DNA of 64,000 nucleotides from Paracandidimonas soli (GTDB taxonomy: Bacteria > Pseudomonadota > Gammaproteobacteria > Burkholderiales > Burkholderiaceae_B): positions 1-64,000 of the forward strand of contig NZ_SMBX01000007.1 in NCBI RefSeq assembly GCF_004342005.1, given 5' to 3'. The position numbers and the translations under genes were made by a program. How positions within the stretch are numbered: position 1 is the stretch's first letter; each line of letters begins with the position of its first letter. A model generated the notes under the pieces. It had not been told where the DNA came from and did not search any database. It saw only the letters and a list, made by a program, of their open reading frames with translations. Of this stretch, positions 44,913 through 58,514 are shown piece by piece.

Positions 44913-45827
44913 TCAGACAGGCAGCGCTCCCGCCAGCGCAGCCACGACCAGCAGCGTACCCAGCGCCATGTTCGAGCGGAACAGCTTCAGCCCCTTCTCC
45001 GGGCGGGCGACATCGAACTCCCGCATCTGCCAGAACAGATGCGCGCCGATCACGGCCATGACGACATAGTAGGGCCATGCGGCATCCAGCATCGCCCCTC
45101 CCGCCAGCCACAGCGCCATCGTGGCGATGTAGAAGCCGCTGATCCATTGCTTGCCGCGCTCCGCGAAGCGCAGCGCCGTGGAGTGCAGCCCCAGCTCGCG
45201 GTCATCGCGCACATCGATATAGGCGTAGATGGAGTCATAGCCCACTTGCCACAGCACAGCCCCCACCCACATGGCGATGGCGCCCAGCGGCACGGTATTT
45301 TGCGTGTCGGACCAGGCCATCAGCATGCCCCAATTGAAGCCGATGCCCAGCACGACCTGCGGCCAGTAGGTGAACCGCTTGCACAGCGGATACACAATGA
45401 CGATAGGCACAAGTATGACAGCCAGCCAGCGCGAATACGGATTCAGGGCGAACAGCAGCAATGCGCATACCGCCAGTTGCGCGATCAGGAACACGATGGC
45501 CGCCTTCAGCGAAACCTGCCCGCTGGTCAGCGGGCGGAAGCGCGTGCGCTCGACCTTGCGGTCGATATCGCGATCGAAAATATCATTGATCGTGCAGCCC
45601 ACGCCGCGCATCAGCAACGCGCCCAGCGAAAAAACGATCAGGCGCCACCATTCCGGGATGCCATTCGCAGCCTGCGCCAGCGCCGCCAGCGTCGGCAGCA
45701 GCGTCAGCCAGGTCCCGACCGGCCGGTCAAGGCGGCAAAGACGCGCATACGGCCCCCAGGAACGCGGCAGCCAATACTCCACCCAGTCGTCGTGCGGGCG
45801 CATATCCGACAGATCGACCTTGCTCAT
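44913..45827 (-). CDS. ubiA: 4-hydroxybenzoate octaprenyltransferase
   Basis: UbiA attaches the polyprenyl tail to 4-hydroxybenzoate in ubiquinone synthesis. The 304-residue membrane protein has the first aspartate motif NDIFDRDIDRKVERT and the second in DSIYAYIDVRDDRELGL, plus about eight membrane helices. The ATG at 45827 has GAGAGG just before it and begins the usual MSKVDLSDMRPHDDW-like soluble N-terminus; the frame is open further upstream without homology. It is the fourth ubiquinone gene in the window. Confidence 0.95.
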   Translation of the reverse strand: MSKVDLSDMRPHDDWVEYWLPRSWGPYARLCRLDRPVGTWLTLLPTLAALAQAANGIPEWWRLIVFSLGALLMRGVGCTINDIFDRDIDRKVERTRFRPLTSGQVSLKAAIVFLIAQLAVCALLLFALNPYSRWLAVILVPIVIVYPLCKRFTYWPQVVLGIGFNWGMLMAWSDTQNTVPLGAIAMWVGAVLWQVGYDSIYAYIDVRDDRELGLHSTALRFAERGKQWISGFYIATMALWLAGGAMLDAAWPYYVVMAVIGAHLFWQMREFDVARPEKGLKLFRSNMALGTLLVVAALAGALPV

Positions 45828-46011
45828 ATTCCTCTCTTTCTGCGATTTACCAGTATCCATCCGGACCGAGCCGCTAGCGTAACGCAAGACAGCTTTCCCG
45901 CTCGCCCATAACCTCAGGTTATGCCTGCCAGCGGAATCGCTAATGGGCAGCGACGGCCATCCGTTGGAAAATACGCATTGTTCCATTCTTTCCATGACGG
46001 AGCCACTCATC

Positions 46012-47340
46012 ATGCACATCTGCATCATCGGTTCGGGCGTCATCGGCGCCACCAGCGCCTGGTTCCTGACGCAGGCGGGTCACCAGGTCACCCTGCTCGA
46101 TGCGCGCGAAGCCCCGGGCATGGAAACCAGCTTCGCCAATGCCGGACAGCTCAGCTACAGCTACGTCGCCCCGCTGGCCGAGCCCAGCGTCATCCCCAAC
46201 CTGCCCAAATGGCTGCTGGACAAGAACTCCCCCCTGCGCTTCCGCCCGCAGTTGGATCCGGCCCAATGGTGCTGGGGCCTGTCATTCCTGCAGGCCTGCC
46301 AGAGCGCGACCGTCAAGCGCACCACGGCGGAAATGCTCACGCTGTCCTACCTCAGCCGCGACGCGATGGCCAGCCTGCTGGAGCAATATGCTTCCCTGGA
46401 ATTCCATCACGCGCAATCCGGCAAACTCATCGCCTACCGCAACGCCGAGCTGCTTGAAAAAGCCCGCGCCCAGGTCAGCCTGCAGGCCGAACACGGCTCG
46501 AAGCAGCAGATCCTGTCTCCCGCCGAGTGTCTGACCATGGAGCCCGCGCTGGCCGGCTTCGGCAGCAAGCTTGCCGGCGCCGTCTACACCCCCAGCGAAG
46601 CCGTCGGTGACTGCCACATGTTCACCCAGGCGCTGATCGCCGAACTGCAGCGCCAGGAAGACAGCCCCGCCGACGAGGCTCCGACCGACGCGCCGCCAAC
46701 AGGGGACTCTCATACCGGGACGGCCCGGCGACAGGCATTCACCCTGCACCTGAACACCAAGGTGGCCGCCCTGGAACGCCATCAAGGCCGCATCACCGCC
46801 GCCCGGCTGGCCGACGGCGCCCGCATTCACGCAGACCACTTCATCCTCGCCAACGCCCTGGGCTGTCGCGCCCTGCTGCGCCCGCTGGGAGAAACCGTTC
46901 CCCTGTATCCCCTCAAAGGCTACAGCCTGAGCCTGCCGGTATCCGAAGACCGCGACGACATCCCTCGCATCAGCGTCACCGACTACGAACGCCGCATCGT
47001 CTATGCCCGCATCGGCAACACGCTGCGCATCGCCGCCATGGTCGACATGGGAGACTTCTCCACCGAGCCCAATCCGAAGCGCGTGGCGCAACTGAAGTCC
47101 CAGGTGAGCGAACTGTTCCCCCAGCTGGACCTGGACCAGGCGCAAGTCTGGGCCGGCCTACGCCCCACCACGCCCGACAGCAAGCCCCGCATCGGCCCAA
47201 GCCGCAGCGCCTCCAATCTGTGGCTGAATGTCGGCCACGGCGCACTGGGCTTCACCCTGGCCTGCGGCAGCGCAGTCCTGCTGCAGCACCTCATCGACGG
47301 CCAGAATCCGCCTATTGCTGCCGGGCCGTTCGCGCCCTGA
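46012..47340 (+). CDS. dadA: D-amino acid dehydrogenase (DadA-type FAD oxidase)
   Basis: The 442-residue DAO-family flavoprotein begins with the FAD motif MHICIIGSGVIGATSAWFL, has ETSFANAGQLSYSYVAPLAEP typical of DadA, and ends with RIGPSRSASNLWLNVGHGALGFTLACGS. It oxidatively deaminates D-amino acids and passes electrons to the quinone pool. An insert-like Asp/Thr/Pro-rich loop lies at about residues 220-243. The ATG at 46012 has GGAG about 10 bases upstream; an in-frame ATG at 45994 is an alternative. It is divergent from ubiA. Confidence 0.85.
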   Translation: MHICIIGSGVIGATSAWFLTQAGHQVTLLDAREAPGMETSFANAGQLSYSYVAPLAEPSVIPNLPKWLLDKNSPLRFRPQLDPAQWCWGLSFLQACQSATVKRTTAEMLTLSYLSRDAMASLLEQYASLEFHHAQSGKLIAYRNAELLEKARAQVSLQAEHGSKQQILSPAECLTMEPALAGFGSKLAGAVYTPSEAVGDCHMFTQALIAELQRQEDSPADEAPTDAPPTGDSHTGTARRQAFTLHLNTKVAALERHQGRITAARLADGARIHADHFILANALGCRALLRPLGETVPLYPLKGYSLSLPVSEDRDDIPRISVTDYERRIVYARIGNTLRIAAMVDMGDFSTEPNPKRVAQLKSQVSELFPQLDLDQAQVWAGLRPTTPDSKPRIGPSRSASNLWLNVGHGALGFTLACGSAVLLQHLIDGQNPPIAAGPFAP

Positions 47341-47396
47341 GAAGGGCGGTCAGACTGTATCTACGCACACCGGTCTTTGAGTGGATCATGGATTCA

Positions 47397-47921
47397 TCAT
47401 CCCACCAAAGCCTCCAGTTCCTCGGACGCCTGGCGCGGCAAGCGCCTCCCTTCCTTGGCCGCGTTGACCTGCAAAGCCGCCCGAGCCACGTCCAGAATAC
47501 TCAGAGGCAGTGCATAACCGCCCTTCGCCTGCATCCAGCCAAGCACGTCCGCCAAGTGCCAGATCGACGTGCTGCCCTCATGCACCGGAGCCGGAAAACT
47601 GCCCGGATGAGCCAGCATCAGCTTGCGCATATTCTGCCGCGACACACCGACAATCTCGGCCACATCGCTCAGCCCGACCAGATCCGGCGCAGCCTCTATC
47701 AGCCGCGCCGATGGCGCAGCTCGCCGTACGTCGGCCAGCGCGCTGCGTACGGCTTCGCCCGCATCGACCGCCTCGCGGGTGAATTCCAGCGCCAGCCGCC
47801 CCGGCAGCCCGATGCCGACCAAAGCGTCGTCGCAGCCAGCTTCGCCCAAACGCTCGACCAGCGCCTCGAAATCGCACTCGCCATCGGCAAGTTGGTACTT
47901 CAAAGTAAAGGTGTATTCCAT
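47397..47921 (-). CDS. Helix-turn-helix protein, candidate antitoxin of an uncharacterised pair
   Basis: The 174-residue protein has an N-terminal alpha/beta domain (MEYTFTLKYQLADGECDFEALVERLG, in two parts around residue 15) and a helix-turn-helix of the AlpA/MerR-like type (LSDVAEIVGVSRQNMRKLM, about 84-102). IWHLADVLGWM follows. I recognise the family as widespread in proteobacteria but without an assigned role. It begins 4 bases after the small Cys-rich HicA-like gene. The DNA-binding domain, the size and the order (small basic protein first) resemble toxin-antitoxin operons. The antitoxin role is inference. Confidence 0.6.
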   Translation of the reverse strand: MEYTFTLKYQLADGECDFEALVERLGEAGCDDALVGIGLPGRLALEFTREAVDAGEAVRSALADVRRAAPSARLIEAAPDLVGLSDVAEIVGVSRQNMRKLMLAHPGSFPAPVHEGSTSIWHLADVLGWMQAKGGYALPLSILDVARAALQVNAAKEGRRLPRQASEELEALVG

Positions 47922-47925
47922 CGCG

Positions 47926-48201
47926 CTACTCCTTGACGCCGCCATCCGCTTCGCGCCGCCGGCGGTGAGTGGTGCAGTTATCCACAACCCGCCGCAAAGC
48001 GCGGGCATGATTGCCGGGGTTCTGCGGCGTGCTCCAGATACTGGTGATGCAAAACTCGCCGCAACGGCATTCCTTATCGCTGTACGGGCAGTACATCCGG
48101 CCCCAGGCATGGCTGCCGCCGACCTCGACACGCCAGCCTTGCTCTTCGGCGTGTCTGATTGCGCTTTCAACCTCTTTCTTGGGATGGAAGGAACGGGCCA
48201 T
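47926..48201 (-). CDS. Small Cys-rich HicA-like protein, candidate toxin
   Basis: The 91-residue basic protein begins MARSFHPKKEVESAIRHAEE and contains GWRVEVGGSH (G29-S30-H31), which resembles the GxxxxxxGSH motif of HicA mRNA interferases. A Cys cluster follows (C38, C45, C47, C51), then IWSTPQNPGNHARALRRVVDN. The cysteines are unlike HicA and could bind metal. GGAG lies 8 bases before the ATG at 48201, inside a hairpin. An upstream in-frame start at 48258 would read through the inverted repeats and is less likely. Function unproven. Confidence 0.6.
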   Translation of the reverse strand: MARSFHPKKEVESAIRHAEEQGWRVEVGGSHAWGRMYCPYSDKECRCGEFCITSIWSTPQNPGNHARALRRVVDNCTTHRRRREADGGVKE

Positions 48202-48207
48202 CAATAA

Positions 48208-48224
48208 GTCTCCAGTATGGAGAC
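48208..48224 (-). promoter_or_regulatory. Inverted repeat sequestering the ribosome binding site
   Basis: Perfect 7-base arms GTCTCCA and TGGAGAC with a 3-base loop. In the minus-strand transcript the second arm contains the GGAG ribosome binding site of the HicA-like gene, 6 bases before its ATG, so folding would block translation. Confidence 0.55.
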
Positions 48225-48231
48225 GACGCAC

Positions 48232-48253
48232 CAGGTTGTCAAGTGACAACCTG
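48232..48253. promoter_or_regulatory. Palindromic operator of the HicA-like/HTH pair
   Basis: Perfect 10-base arms CAGGTTGTCA (48232-48241) and TGACAACCTG (48244-48253) with a 2-base centre lie about 30 bases upstream of the first gene. The symmetry and length are typical of a dimeric helix-turn-helix repressor site, most simply the HTH protein of the same operon. Confidence 0.6.
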
Positions 48254-48735
48254 ATCACGGTTTAAACCATATGCCCTGCCACGGATAACCACCCGTTCGT
48301 CATTTGGCGCACCAAGCACATCCCCGATGGAAACATAGCGCATGAGCACCATCACCATCCTGCAAACTGTGAGCATCATGTCCACCCTGGCCGTTCCCAG
48401 CCAGCAACATCAAGACGCCCACCCAGGCTAGGTCATCCGCAAGGCAAATCCGAACCCCAACTCCCCATGCTGCACCACAACAACGCCCCACGCACCCCTA
48501 CAGTGCAGCCCCCAAAAAAAATTACGCTCCCAAAAGACCCGATCCACGCCCATGCCCAGAAAAAAAACACAAGAAAAAACAAAAAACTGGATACGTCACC
48601 TATTTATCAACCACTTGCCACAATAATCAATAAATAGGGACGCACCATGAATTTCCTGTTGTTTATCACGGGCATACGGCGTATCTTGATTTTCCTGCAC
48701 CGCAGCAATTCCAGCATTCCTTACGTGGAGCCATC
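48254..48735. promoter_or_regulatory. Intergenic region upstream of gltB
   Basis: This 482-base gap has poly-A tracts around 48518-48586 and an inverted repeat with 9-base arms, CCTATTTAT (48599-48607) and ATAAATAGG (48630-48638). An ATG at 48647 opens a frame that runs into gltB (76 codons). Its first 30 residues are hydrophobic ([17 protein letters not shown]), so a leader peptide is conceivable, but its ribosome binding site is weak. I see no other gene. Confidence 0.4.
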
Positions 48736-53424
<4,689 letters not shown>

Positions 53425-53433
53425 GGAAACATC

Positions 53434-54897
53434 ATGGGAAAAATCACCGGCTTCATGGAACTTGAGCGGATCACTCCCGTCAGCGAAGCGCCTGCCGTGC
53501 GCACCCGCCACTGGAAGGAATTCCTCTCGCCGCTGAACAGCCAGCTGGCCGGCAACCAGGCCGCCCGCTGCATGGACTGCGGCATCCCGTTCTGCAACAA
53601 CGGCTGCCCCGTCAACAATCTGATCCCCGACTGGAACGACCTGGTCTACCGCCAGCAGTGGCGCCCGGCGCTGGATACACTGCACGCCACCAACAACTTC
53701 CCGGAGTTCACCGGACGGGTCTGCCCCGCCCCCTGCGAAGCGGCCTGTACGCTGAACATCAACAACGACGCCGTCGGCATCAAGTCCATCGAGCACGCCA
53801 TCATCGAGCGCGGCTGGCAGGAAGGCTGGGTGCGTCCCGAGCCAGCCCAGCGCCGCACCGGCAAGAAAGTCGCCGTCGTCGGCTCCGGCCCCGCCGGACT
53901 GGCCTGCGCGCAGCAACTGGCGCGCGCCGGACACAGCGTGACCGTATTCGAGAAAAGCAGCCGCATCGGCGGCCTGCTGCGCTACGGCATCCCCGACTTC
54001 AAGCTGGAAAAAGTGCACATCGATCGCCGCCTGGCCCAAATGGAAGCGGAAGGCGTGGAATTCCAGCCCTCCACCTACGTCGGCAGCGAATCGCAGGCGC
54101 CGGACGGCCTGGCCGTGCGCACGCCGGCATCGCTGCAGGCCGAGTTCGACGCCATCGTCATGTCGGGCGGATCCGAGCAGCCGCGCGACCTGCCGATCCC
54201 CGGTCGGGAACTGCAGGGCATCCACTTCGCCATGGACTTCCTGCGCCAGCAGAACATGGTCTGCAGCGGAGACATCCGCGAATCCGCCATCCAGGTCAAG
54301 GGCAAGCACGTCATCGTCATCGGCGGCGGCGATACCGGCTCGGACTGCGTCGGCACCAGCATCCGCCAGGGCGCGGCCTCGGTCACGCAGTTCGAGGTCA
54401 TGCCGCGTCCGCCGGAAGTCGAGGACAAGCCGCTGACCTGGCCCTACTGGCCGCTGCGCCTGCGCACCTCCTCCTCGCACGAGGAGGGCTGCGAGCGCGA
54501 CTGGTGCATATCGACGAAGCAGTTCACGGGTCAGAAGGGCAAGGTACAGTCCCTGACCGCCGTCCGGGTCGAGTGGGTCAAGGACAAGACGACAGGGCAG
54601 ATGAAAATGCAGGAGATCGAGGGCTCCGAGATGGAGCTGCCCGCTGACGCCGTGTTCCTCGCCATGGGCTTCGTATCGCCCGTGCAGCAGGTGCTGAAAT
54701 CGTTCGAGATCGAAACGGATGCGCGCGGCAACGCACGCGCCAATACCAACGACTACCGGACCAGCGCGGACAAGGTGTTCGCGGCCGGGGACATGCGCAG
54801 GGGCCAGTCGCTAGTGGTCTGGGCCATCCGCGAAGGCCGCCAGTGCGCGCATGCGGTGGATGAGTGGCTGATGGGAGAGAGTGTGTTGCCCGTGTAG
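53434..54897 (+). CDS. gltD: Glutamate synthase (NADPH) small subunit
   Basis: The 487-residue subunit supplies electrons from NADPH. It has the N-terminal 4Fe-4S cysteine motifs ([15 protein letters not shown] and [11 protein letters not shown]), an FAD motif ([21 protein letters not shown]) and an NADPH motif ([17 protein letters not shown]). It starts 9 bases after gltB and is followed by a strong hairpin. Confidence 0.97.
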   Translation: MGKITGFMELERITPVSEAPAVRTRHWKEFLSPLNSQLAGNQAARCMDCGIPFCNNGCPVNNLIPDWNDLVYRQQWRPALDTLHATNNFPEFTGRVCPAPCEAACTLNINNDAVGIKSIEHAIIERGWQEGWVRPEPAQRRTGKKVAVVGSGPAGLACAQQLARAGHSVTVFEKSSRIGGLLRYGIPDFKLEKVHIDRRLAQMEAEGVEFQPSTYVGSESQAPDGLAVRTPASLQAEFDAIVMSGGSEQPRDLPIPGRELQGIHFAMDFLRQQNMVCSGDIRESAIQVKGKHVIVIGGGDTGSDCVGTSIRQGAASVTQFEVMPRPPEVEDKPLTWPYWPLRLRTSSSHEEGCERDWCISTKQFTGQKGKVQSLTAVRVEWVKDKTTGQMKMQEIEGSEMELPADAVFLAMGFVSPVQQVLKSFEIETDARGNARANTNDYRTSADKVFAAGDMRRGQSLVVWAIREGRQCAHAVDEWLMGESVLPV

Positions 54898-54931
54898 CCG
54901 CAGCGGCTGCATCAGCTTCAATCCAGAGCGC

Positions 54932-54970
54932 ATGGCCCCGGGAGGATCATCCATCCGGGGCCATTGCTTT
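54932..54970 (+). terminator. Hairpin terminator after gltBD
   Basis: Perfect 10-base arms ATGGCCCCGG (54932-54941) and CCGGGGCCAT (54955-54964), followed by TGCTTT, lie 35 bases after the gltD stop. Confidence 0.65.
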
Positions 54971-55013
54971 ATGATTCCCTTGTCCATGCAACGCTTGCAT
55001 CCGGGGGGACGCC

Positions 55014-55925
55014 ATGAAAGGTTCAAGAAACTCGCTGACTTCGCTCAGGATTTTCCTGGTCGCCGCCAGGACCTTGAATTTCAGCATGACGGGCGAACTC
55101 ATGCATCTGACGCAAAGCGCCGTCAGCAAGCACGTCGCGGCACTCGAGAAGCACCTTGGCACGCCGCTGTTCGAGCGCACCAGCAACGGCCTGAAGCTCA
55201 GCCATGCCGGCATGCGCTACCGCGACCATATCCAGCAGGCCATCCGCCTGATCGACGAAGCCGACATCCTGGTGTCGAATCCTTCGTCGCGCATCGCGCT
55301 GAATATCGCGGTATCCCCGTCCTTCGCGCAGAGCTGCCTGATCCCTGCGCTGAAGGACTTCTTCTCGAGCCACCCGGAAGTGAAAGTCAATATACGCCCC
55401 CGTCTTCCCAAGGAAGACCGGAGCACCGAGCGCTTCGACGCGGAGATCCAGCTCAATACCGGCCATGCGCGCGGCATGTCCGCCACGTATCTCTGCGGGC
55501 GCGAAATGGCGCTGGTCGTCGCGCCCGAACTGATCGCGGACAGTCCGCCGCGGCTGCCCGAAGACCTGGATCACATGGTGCTGCTCAAGCGCGCCCAGCC
55601 CGGCTACGGCTGGGAGGAGTGGAAAAGCGCCATGGCGCCCGGCTGGGCCGGCCCTTCGCCCTCCTCTCCCGAGTACGAGGGCTTCTCGATACTGCTGCCT
55701 GCGGTGCTCAATGGCCTGGGAGCCGCCATATTCCCGCTGTGCCTGGTGAAGGACCATCTGCAGTCCGGACGGCTGGTCCGGCCTTTCGGCGAATCGGTGT
55801 CCGGCCGCTATGGCTATTATCTGCTCGAGCCGCGCCCCCAAAGCCCCAATCCCTACATCGCCGCCCTGTGCAACTGGATCAGGGAATACAGCAAGAGCCT
55901 GAACACGGCGCCTGAACAGCGGTAG
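55014..55925 (+). CDS. LysR-family transcriptional regulator (GcvA-like)
   Basis: The 303-residue protein has a helix-turn-helix (FSMTGELMHLTQSAVSKHVAALEKHLG) followed by PLFERTSNGLKLS, close to the GcvA subgroup, and a C-terminal effector domain. It is on the same strand as the Bug and peptidase genes that start 128 bases downstream, and probably controls them. Confidence 0.85.
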   Translation: MKGSRNSLTSLRIFLVAARTLNFSMTGELMHLTQSAVSKHVAALEKHLGTPLFERTSNGLKLSHAGMRYRDHIQQAIRLIDEADILVSNPSSRIALNIAVSPSFAQSCLIPALKDFFSSHPEVKVNIRPRLPKEDRSTERFDAEIQLNTGHARGMSATYLCGREMALVVAPELIADSPPRLPEDLDHMVLLKRAQPGYGWEEWKSAMAPGWAGPSPSSPEYEGFSILLPAVLNGLGAAIFPLCLVKDHLQSGRLVRPFGESVSGRYGYYLLEPRPQSPNPYIAALCNWIREYSKSLNTAPEQR

Positions 55926-56053
55926 GCACCCGCCCCATCTTTCCGCATGGCATTCCGGACTGGAATACCCCATGCTTAAACATCCATTGATCCGCTTGTC
56001 TGCGCCCGACAAAATAGATCGGCTATCCATGGCCCATCGCGGAGACTCCCATC

Positions 56054-57028
56054 ATGAAATCATGGCAACGGCTGCTATCCAGCCTTACCCTTCCCCTGTT
56101 CCTGTACGGCGCCTCTGCAAGCGCCGCCTATCCGGAGCAACCGGTCCGGCTGATCGCCCCCTATGGCGCTGGCGGCAGCTCCGATGTGCTGGCCCGGGCC
56201 CTCAGCGAACAGCTGGCCAAGGAACTGGGCCAGCCCGTCATCGTGGAAAACCGCGCCGGCGCGGGGTCCATGATCGGCACTTCCTACGTGGCCAGCGCCG
56301 CTCCGGACGGCTACACGCTGCTGCTGGTCGATGTGCCGTTCACGATCATCCCGGCCCTGTATCCCGATCGCGTGAAATACGACGTCAGCAAGGATTTCGC
56401 GCCCGTCGCCCTGCTGGGCGTCGCTCCCATGTATCTGTTCGTCCACCAGGATTCGCCCATCAAGACCTACCAGGACCTGATCGAGACCGCCAAGAAGAAT
56501 CCCGGCCAGCTTTCCATAGGCTCCGGCGGCAACGGCTCGTTTACTCACCTGCTGGCCGAACTGCTCATGAGCAATACAGGCATCGAGCTGACGCACGTCC
56601 CGTACAAGAGCGCGGCGGCCTCCGTCACCGACCTGGCGGGCCGGCAGATCGACGCCAGCTTCACCACCATCGCATCGGCCAAGGCGCTGATCGACGGCGG
56701 CAAAATCCGCCCCATCGCCTCCACCTCCATGGAACCGCATCCGGCGACTCCCGATGTCCCCACATTCCACGCAGGCGGCCTGGACACGCTGAACGTGCAA
56801 AGCTGGTGGGGCATCGTCGCGCCTGCGGGAACGCCGGCGGCAATCATCTCCAGGCTCGAATCCGCCCTGGCCGCCGCGCTTCCCGACCCATCCGTCCAGC
56901 AACGCTTTGCAACGGTCGGCGTCAGCCCTCCGCAAAGCCACGGCGCCGCCGCATTGCAGACAGCCGTCACCGAAGACCTGGCGCGCTGGAAGGACGTCAT
57001 CAGCAAGGCCGGCATCAGCGCAGAATAA
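56054..57028 (+). CDS. Bug/TctC-family periplasmic solute-binding protein
   Basis: The 324-residue protein has a Sec signal peptide (LLSSLTLPLFLYGASASA) and the motifs VRLIAPYGAGGSSDVLAR, VVENRAGAGSMIG and LSIGSGGNGSFTHLLAEL. It is the fifth Bug protein in the window. The peptidase gene starts 8 bases after it, so the two are one operon, suggesting import of a peptide-like or N-acyl compound. Confidence 0.9.
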   Translation: MKSWQRLLSSLTLPLFLYGASASAAYPEQPVRLIAPYGAGGSSDVLARALSEQLAKELGQPVIVENRAGAGSMIGTSYVASAAPDGYTLLLVDVPFTIIPALYPDRVKYDVSKDFAPVALLGVAPMYLFVHQDSPIKTYQDLIETAKKNPGQLSIGSGGNGSFTHLLAELLMSNTGIELTHVPYKSAAASVTDLAGRQIDASFTTIASAKALIDGGKIRPIASTSMEPHPATPDVPTFHAGGLDTLNVQSWWGIVAPAGTPAAIISRLESALAAALPDPSVQQRFATVGVSPPQSHGAAALQTAVTEDLARWKDVISKAGISAE

Positions 57029-57036
57029 GGTTTCCC

Positions 57037-58332
57037 ATGTCGACACAGCAGCATGCATGGCTCGATCAGGCCAGCAACGATCCCGATCTGATGCAGGACT
57101 TCCTGTCCATCTGCGGCTTCGGGGGCCGCCTCGCCGGAACGGGCGAGGACGAACAGGCGCTGGACTGGGCGCTTGGCCGCCTGCAAGGCCTGGGCCTCGA
57201 ACCGCAGCGCCTGGACATCCCGTACGATGGCTGGTCATGCCGCAAGGCCAGCCTGGAACTCATGGCGCCCGGGAGCGCGGCAAACCAGTTGTCCTGCCAC
57301 GCGCTGCTGCGATCCATGTCCACGCCGGACACAGGACTGGAGGCGGAAGTCATCGACCTCGGCCAGGGCCGGGAGGCCGATTTCGAGCGCCTGGGCCAGG
57401 CCGTCCCGGGAAAAATCGTCCTGGTTCGCCACGAATACCCGTTCTCTCCCGATCACGTGCACCGACGCCGGAAATACGACCTGGCGGTCGACCACGGCGC
57501 GTCCGGGTTCCTGATCGCCAACCCGTATCCGGGCGGCGGGCTGATGTCGGGTTCATCGGGCAGGCCCGTCAATGGCCGCGGCATACCCGCCGCATATATC
57601 GACCACGCATCGGGGCAGGCGCTGGCGGATGCCCTGAAATCCGGCCCTGCGACCGTGAGACTGACCATCATCGGTCAGGAGGCCCCATCGGCGTCGGCCA
57701 GGATCGGCATCCTTGACATCCCCGGCGGATCCGTCGATACGATCGTCATCAGCGCGCATATCGACGGCCACCCCCTGGGCGCCAGCGCGTTGGACAACGC
57801 CACGGGGGTAGCCGTCGCCCTCGCGGCGGCGCGCGCCCTGCGCGGCCGCATCTCCCGCGACACGCACAGCCTGAGGATATGCCTGTTTTCCGCGGAAGAA
57901 TGGGCGCTTGCCGGTTCCCGCTGCTATCTCGACCAGATGTCCGACGCGGAAAAATCCCGGCTCAAGCTGAACCTGAACCTGGACACCGTGGCCGGAGACG
58001 ATACGCTGACGGCCCTGACCAGCGGCTTCCCCGCGCTGGACGCCTATGTCCGCGAGGCGGCGGCGAGCGCCGGCCTGCATATCGGTACGCACCTGCCGCT
58101 CATGCCGAACTCGGATCACGCCAACTTCGCGCGCAGCGGCATCCCGGCGCTGCGGCTGCTCGCGGGCTTCGGCAAGCCCGACTCCCGCGTGCGCCATATT
58201 CTTTCCGGCGACGATCTTCCCGGGATTGTGAAGGAATCCGAACTCAGACAGGCGCTGAAGGCCGTCTGCGCCATGGCCGACTTCGCCCTGCACCTGCCCT
58301 CCGACGCGCTGGCCGCGCTCGCCGCCCGCTGA
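57037..58332 (+). CDS. M28-family zinc metallopeptidase
   Basis: The 431-residue peptidase has all five ligands expected for the two-zinc M28 site: H241 and D253 (SAHIDGHPLGASALDNATG), E287/E288 (FSAEEW), D316 (NLNLDTVAG) and H361 (NSDHANF). A PA-like insert lies at about 100-210. No signal peptide is seen, so it acts in the cytoplasm, unlike many secreted M28 aminopeptidases. The ATG at 57037 is 8 bases after the Bug stop. Confidence 0.85.
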   Translation: MSTQQHAWLDQASNDPDLMQDFLSICGFGGRLAGTGEDEQALDWALGRLQGLGLEPQRLDIPYDGWSCRKASLELMAPGSAANQLSCHALLRSMSTPDTGLEAEVIDLGQGREADFERLGQAVPGKIVLVRHEYPFSPDHVHRRRKYDLAVDHGASGFLIANPYPGGGLMSGSSGRPVNGRGIPAAYIDHASGQALADALKSGPATVRLTIIGQEAPSASARIGILDIPGGSVDTIVISAHIDGHPLGASALDNATGVAVALAAARALRGRISRDTHSLRICLFSAEEWALAGSRCYLDQMSDAEKSRLKLNLNLDTVAGDDTLTALTSGFPALDAYVREAAASAGLHIGTHLPLMPNSDHANFARSGIPALRLLAGFGKPDSRVRHILSGDDLPGIVKESELRQALKAVCAMADFALHLPSDALAALAAR

Positions 58333-58393
58333 GAGCAACGCTCCAGTCTGCCGGCCAGCAGCCGGCAATGCATCGGGACTCGCACGCAAATGT

Positions 58394-58427
58394 CCGATAA
58401 CATGTAGGTGGCGATACATGTTATCGG
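58394..58427. repeat. 13-base inverted repeat between the peptidase and dienelactone hydrolase genes
   Basis: CCGATAACATGTA (58394-58406) and TACATGTTATCGG (58415-58427) are perfect complements across an 8-base spacer. There is no T-run. It lies 88 bases before the hydrolase start and looks like an operator for a dimeric repressor. Confidence 0.55.
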
Positions 58428-58449
58428 TCCATGCTTTCTGAGTCGCTTG

Positions 58450-58471
58450 GCCTCGTCGTGCACGACGAGGC
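58450..58471. repeat. 22-base perfect palindrome upstream of the dienelactone hydrolase gene
   Basis: The sequence GCCTCGTCGTG followed by its complement CACGACGAGGC forms a perfect GC-rich palindrome, 44 bases before the hydrolase ATG and 22 bases after the preceding inverted repeat. It could be an attenuator hairpin or a second binding site. Confidence 0.5.
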
Positions 58472-58514
58472 TTGCGCTTTAACGCGTGGTCAAACCTCAA
58501 ACGGGAGATCCTGC

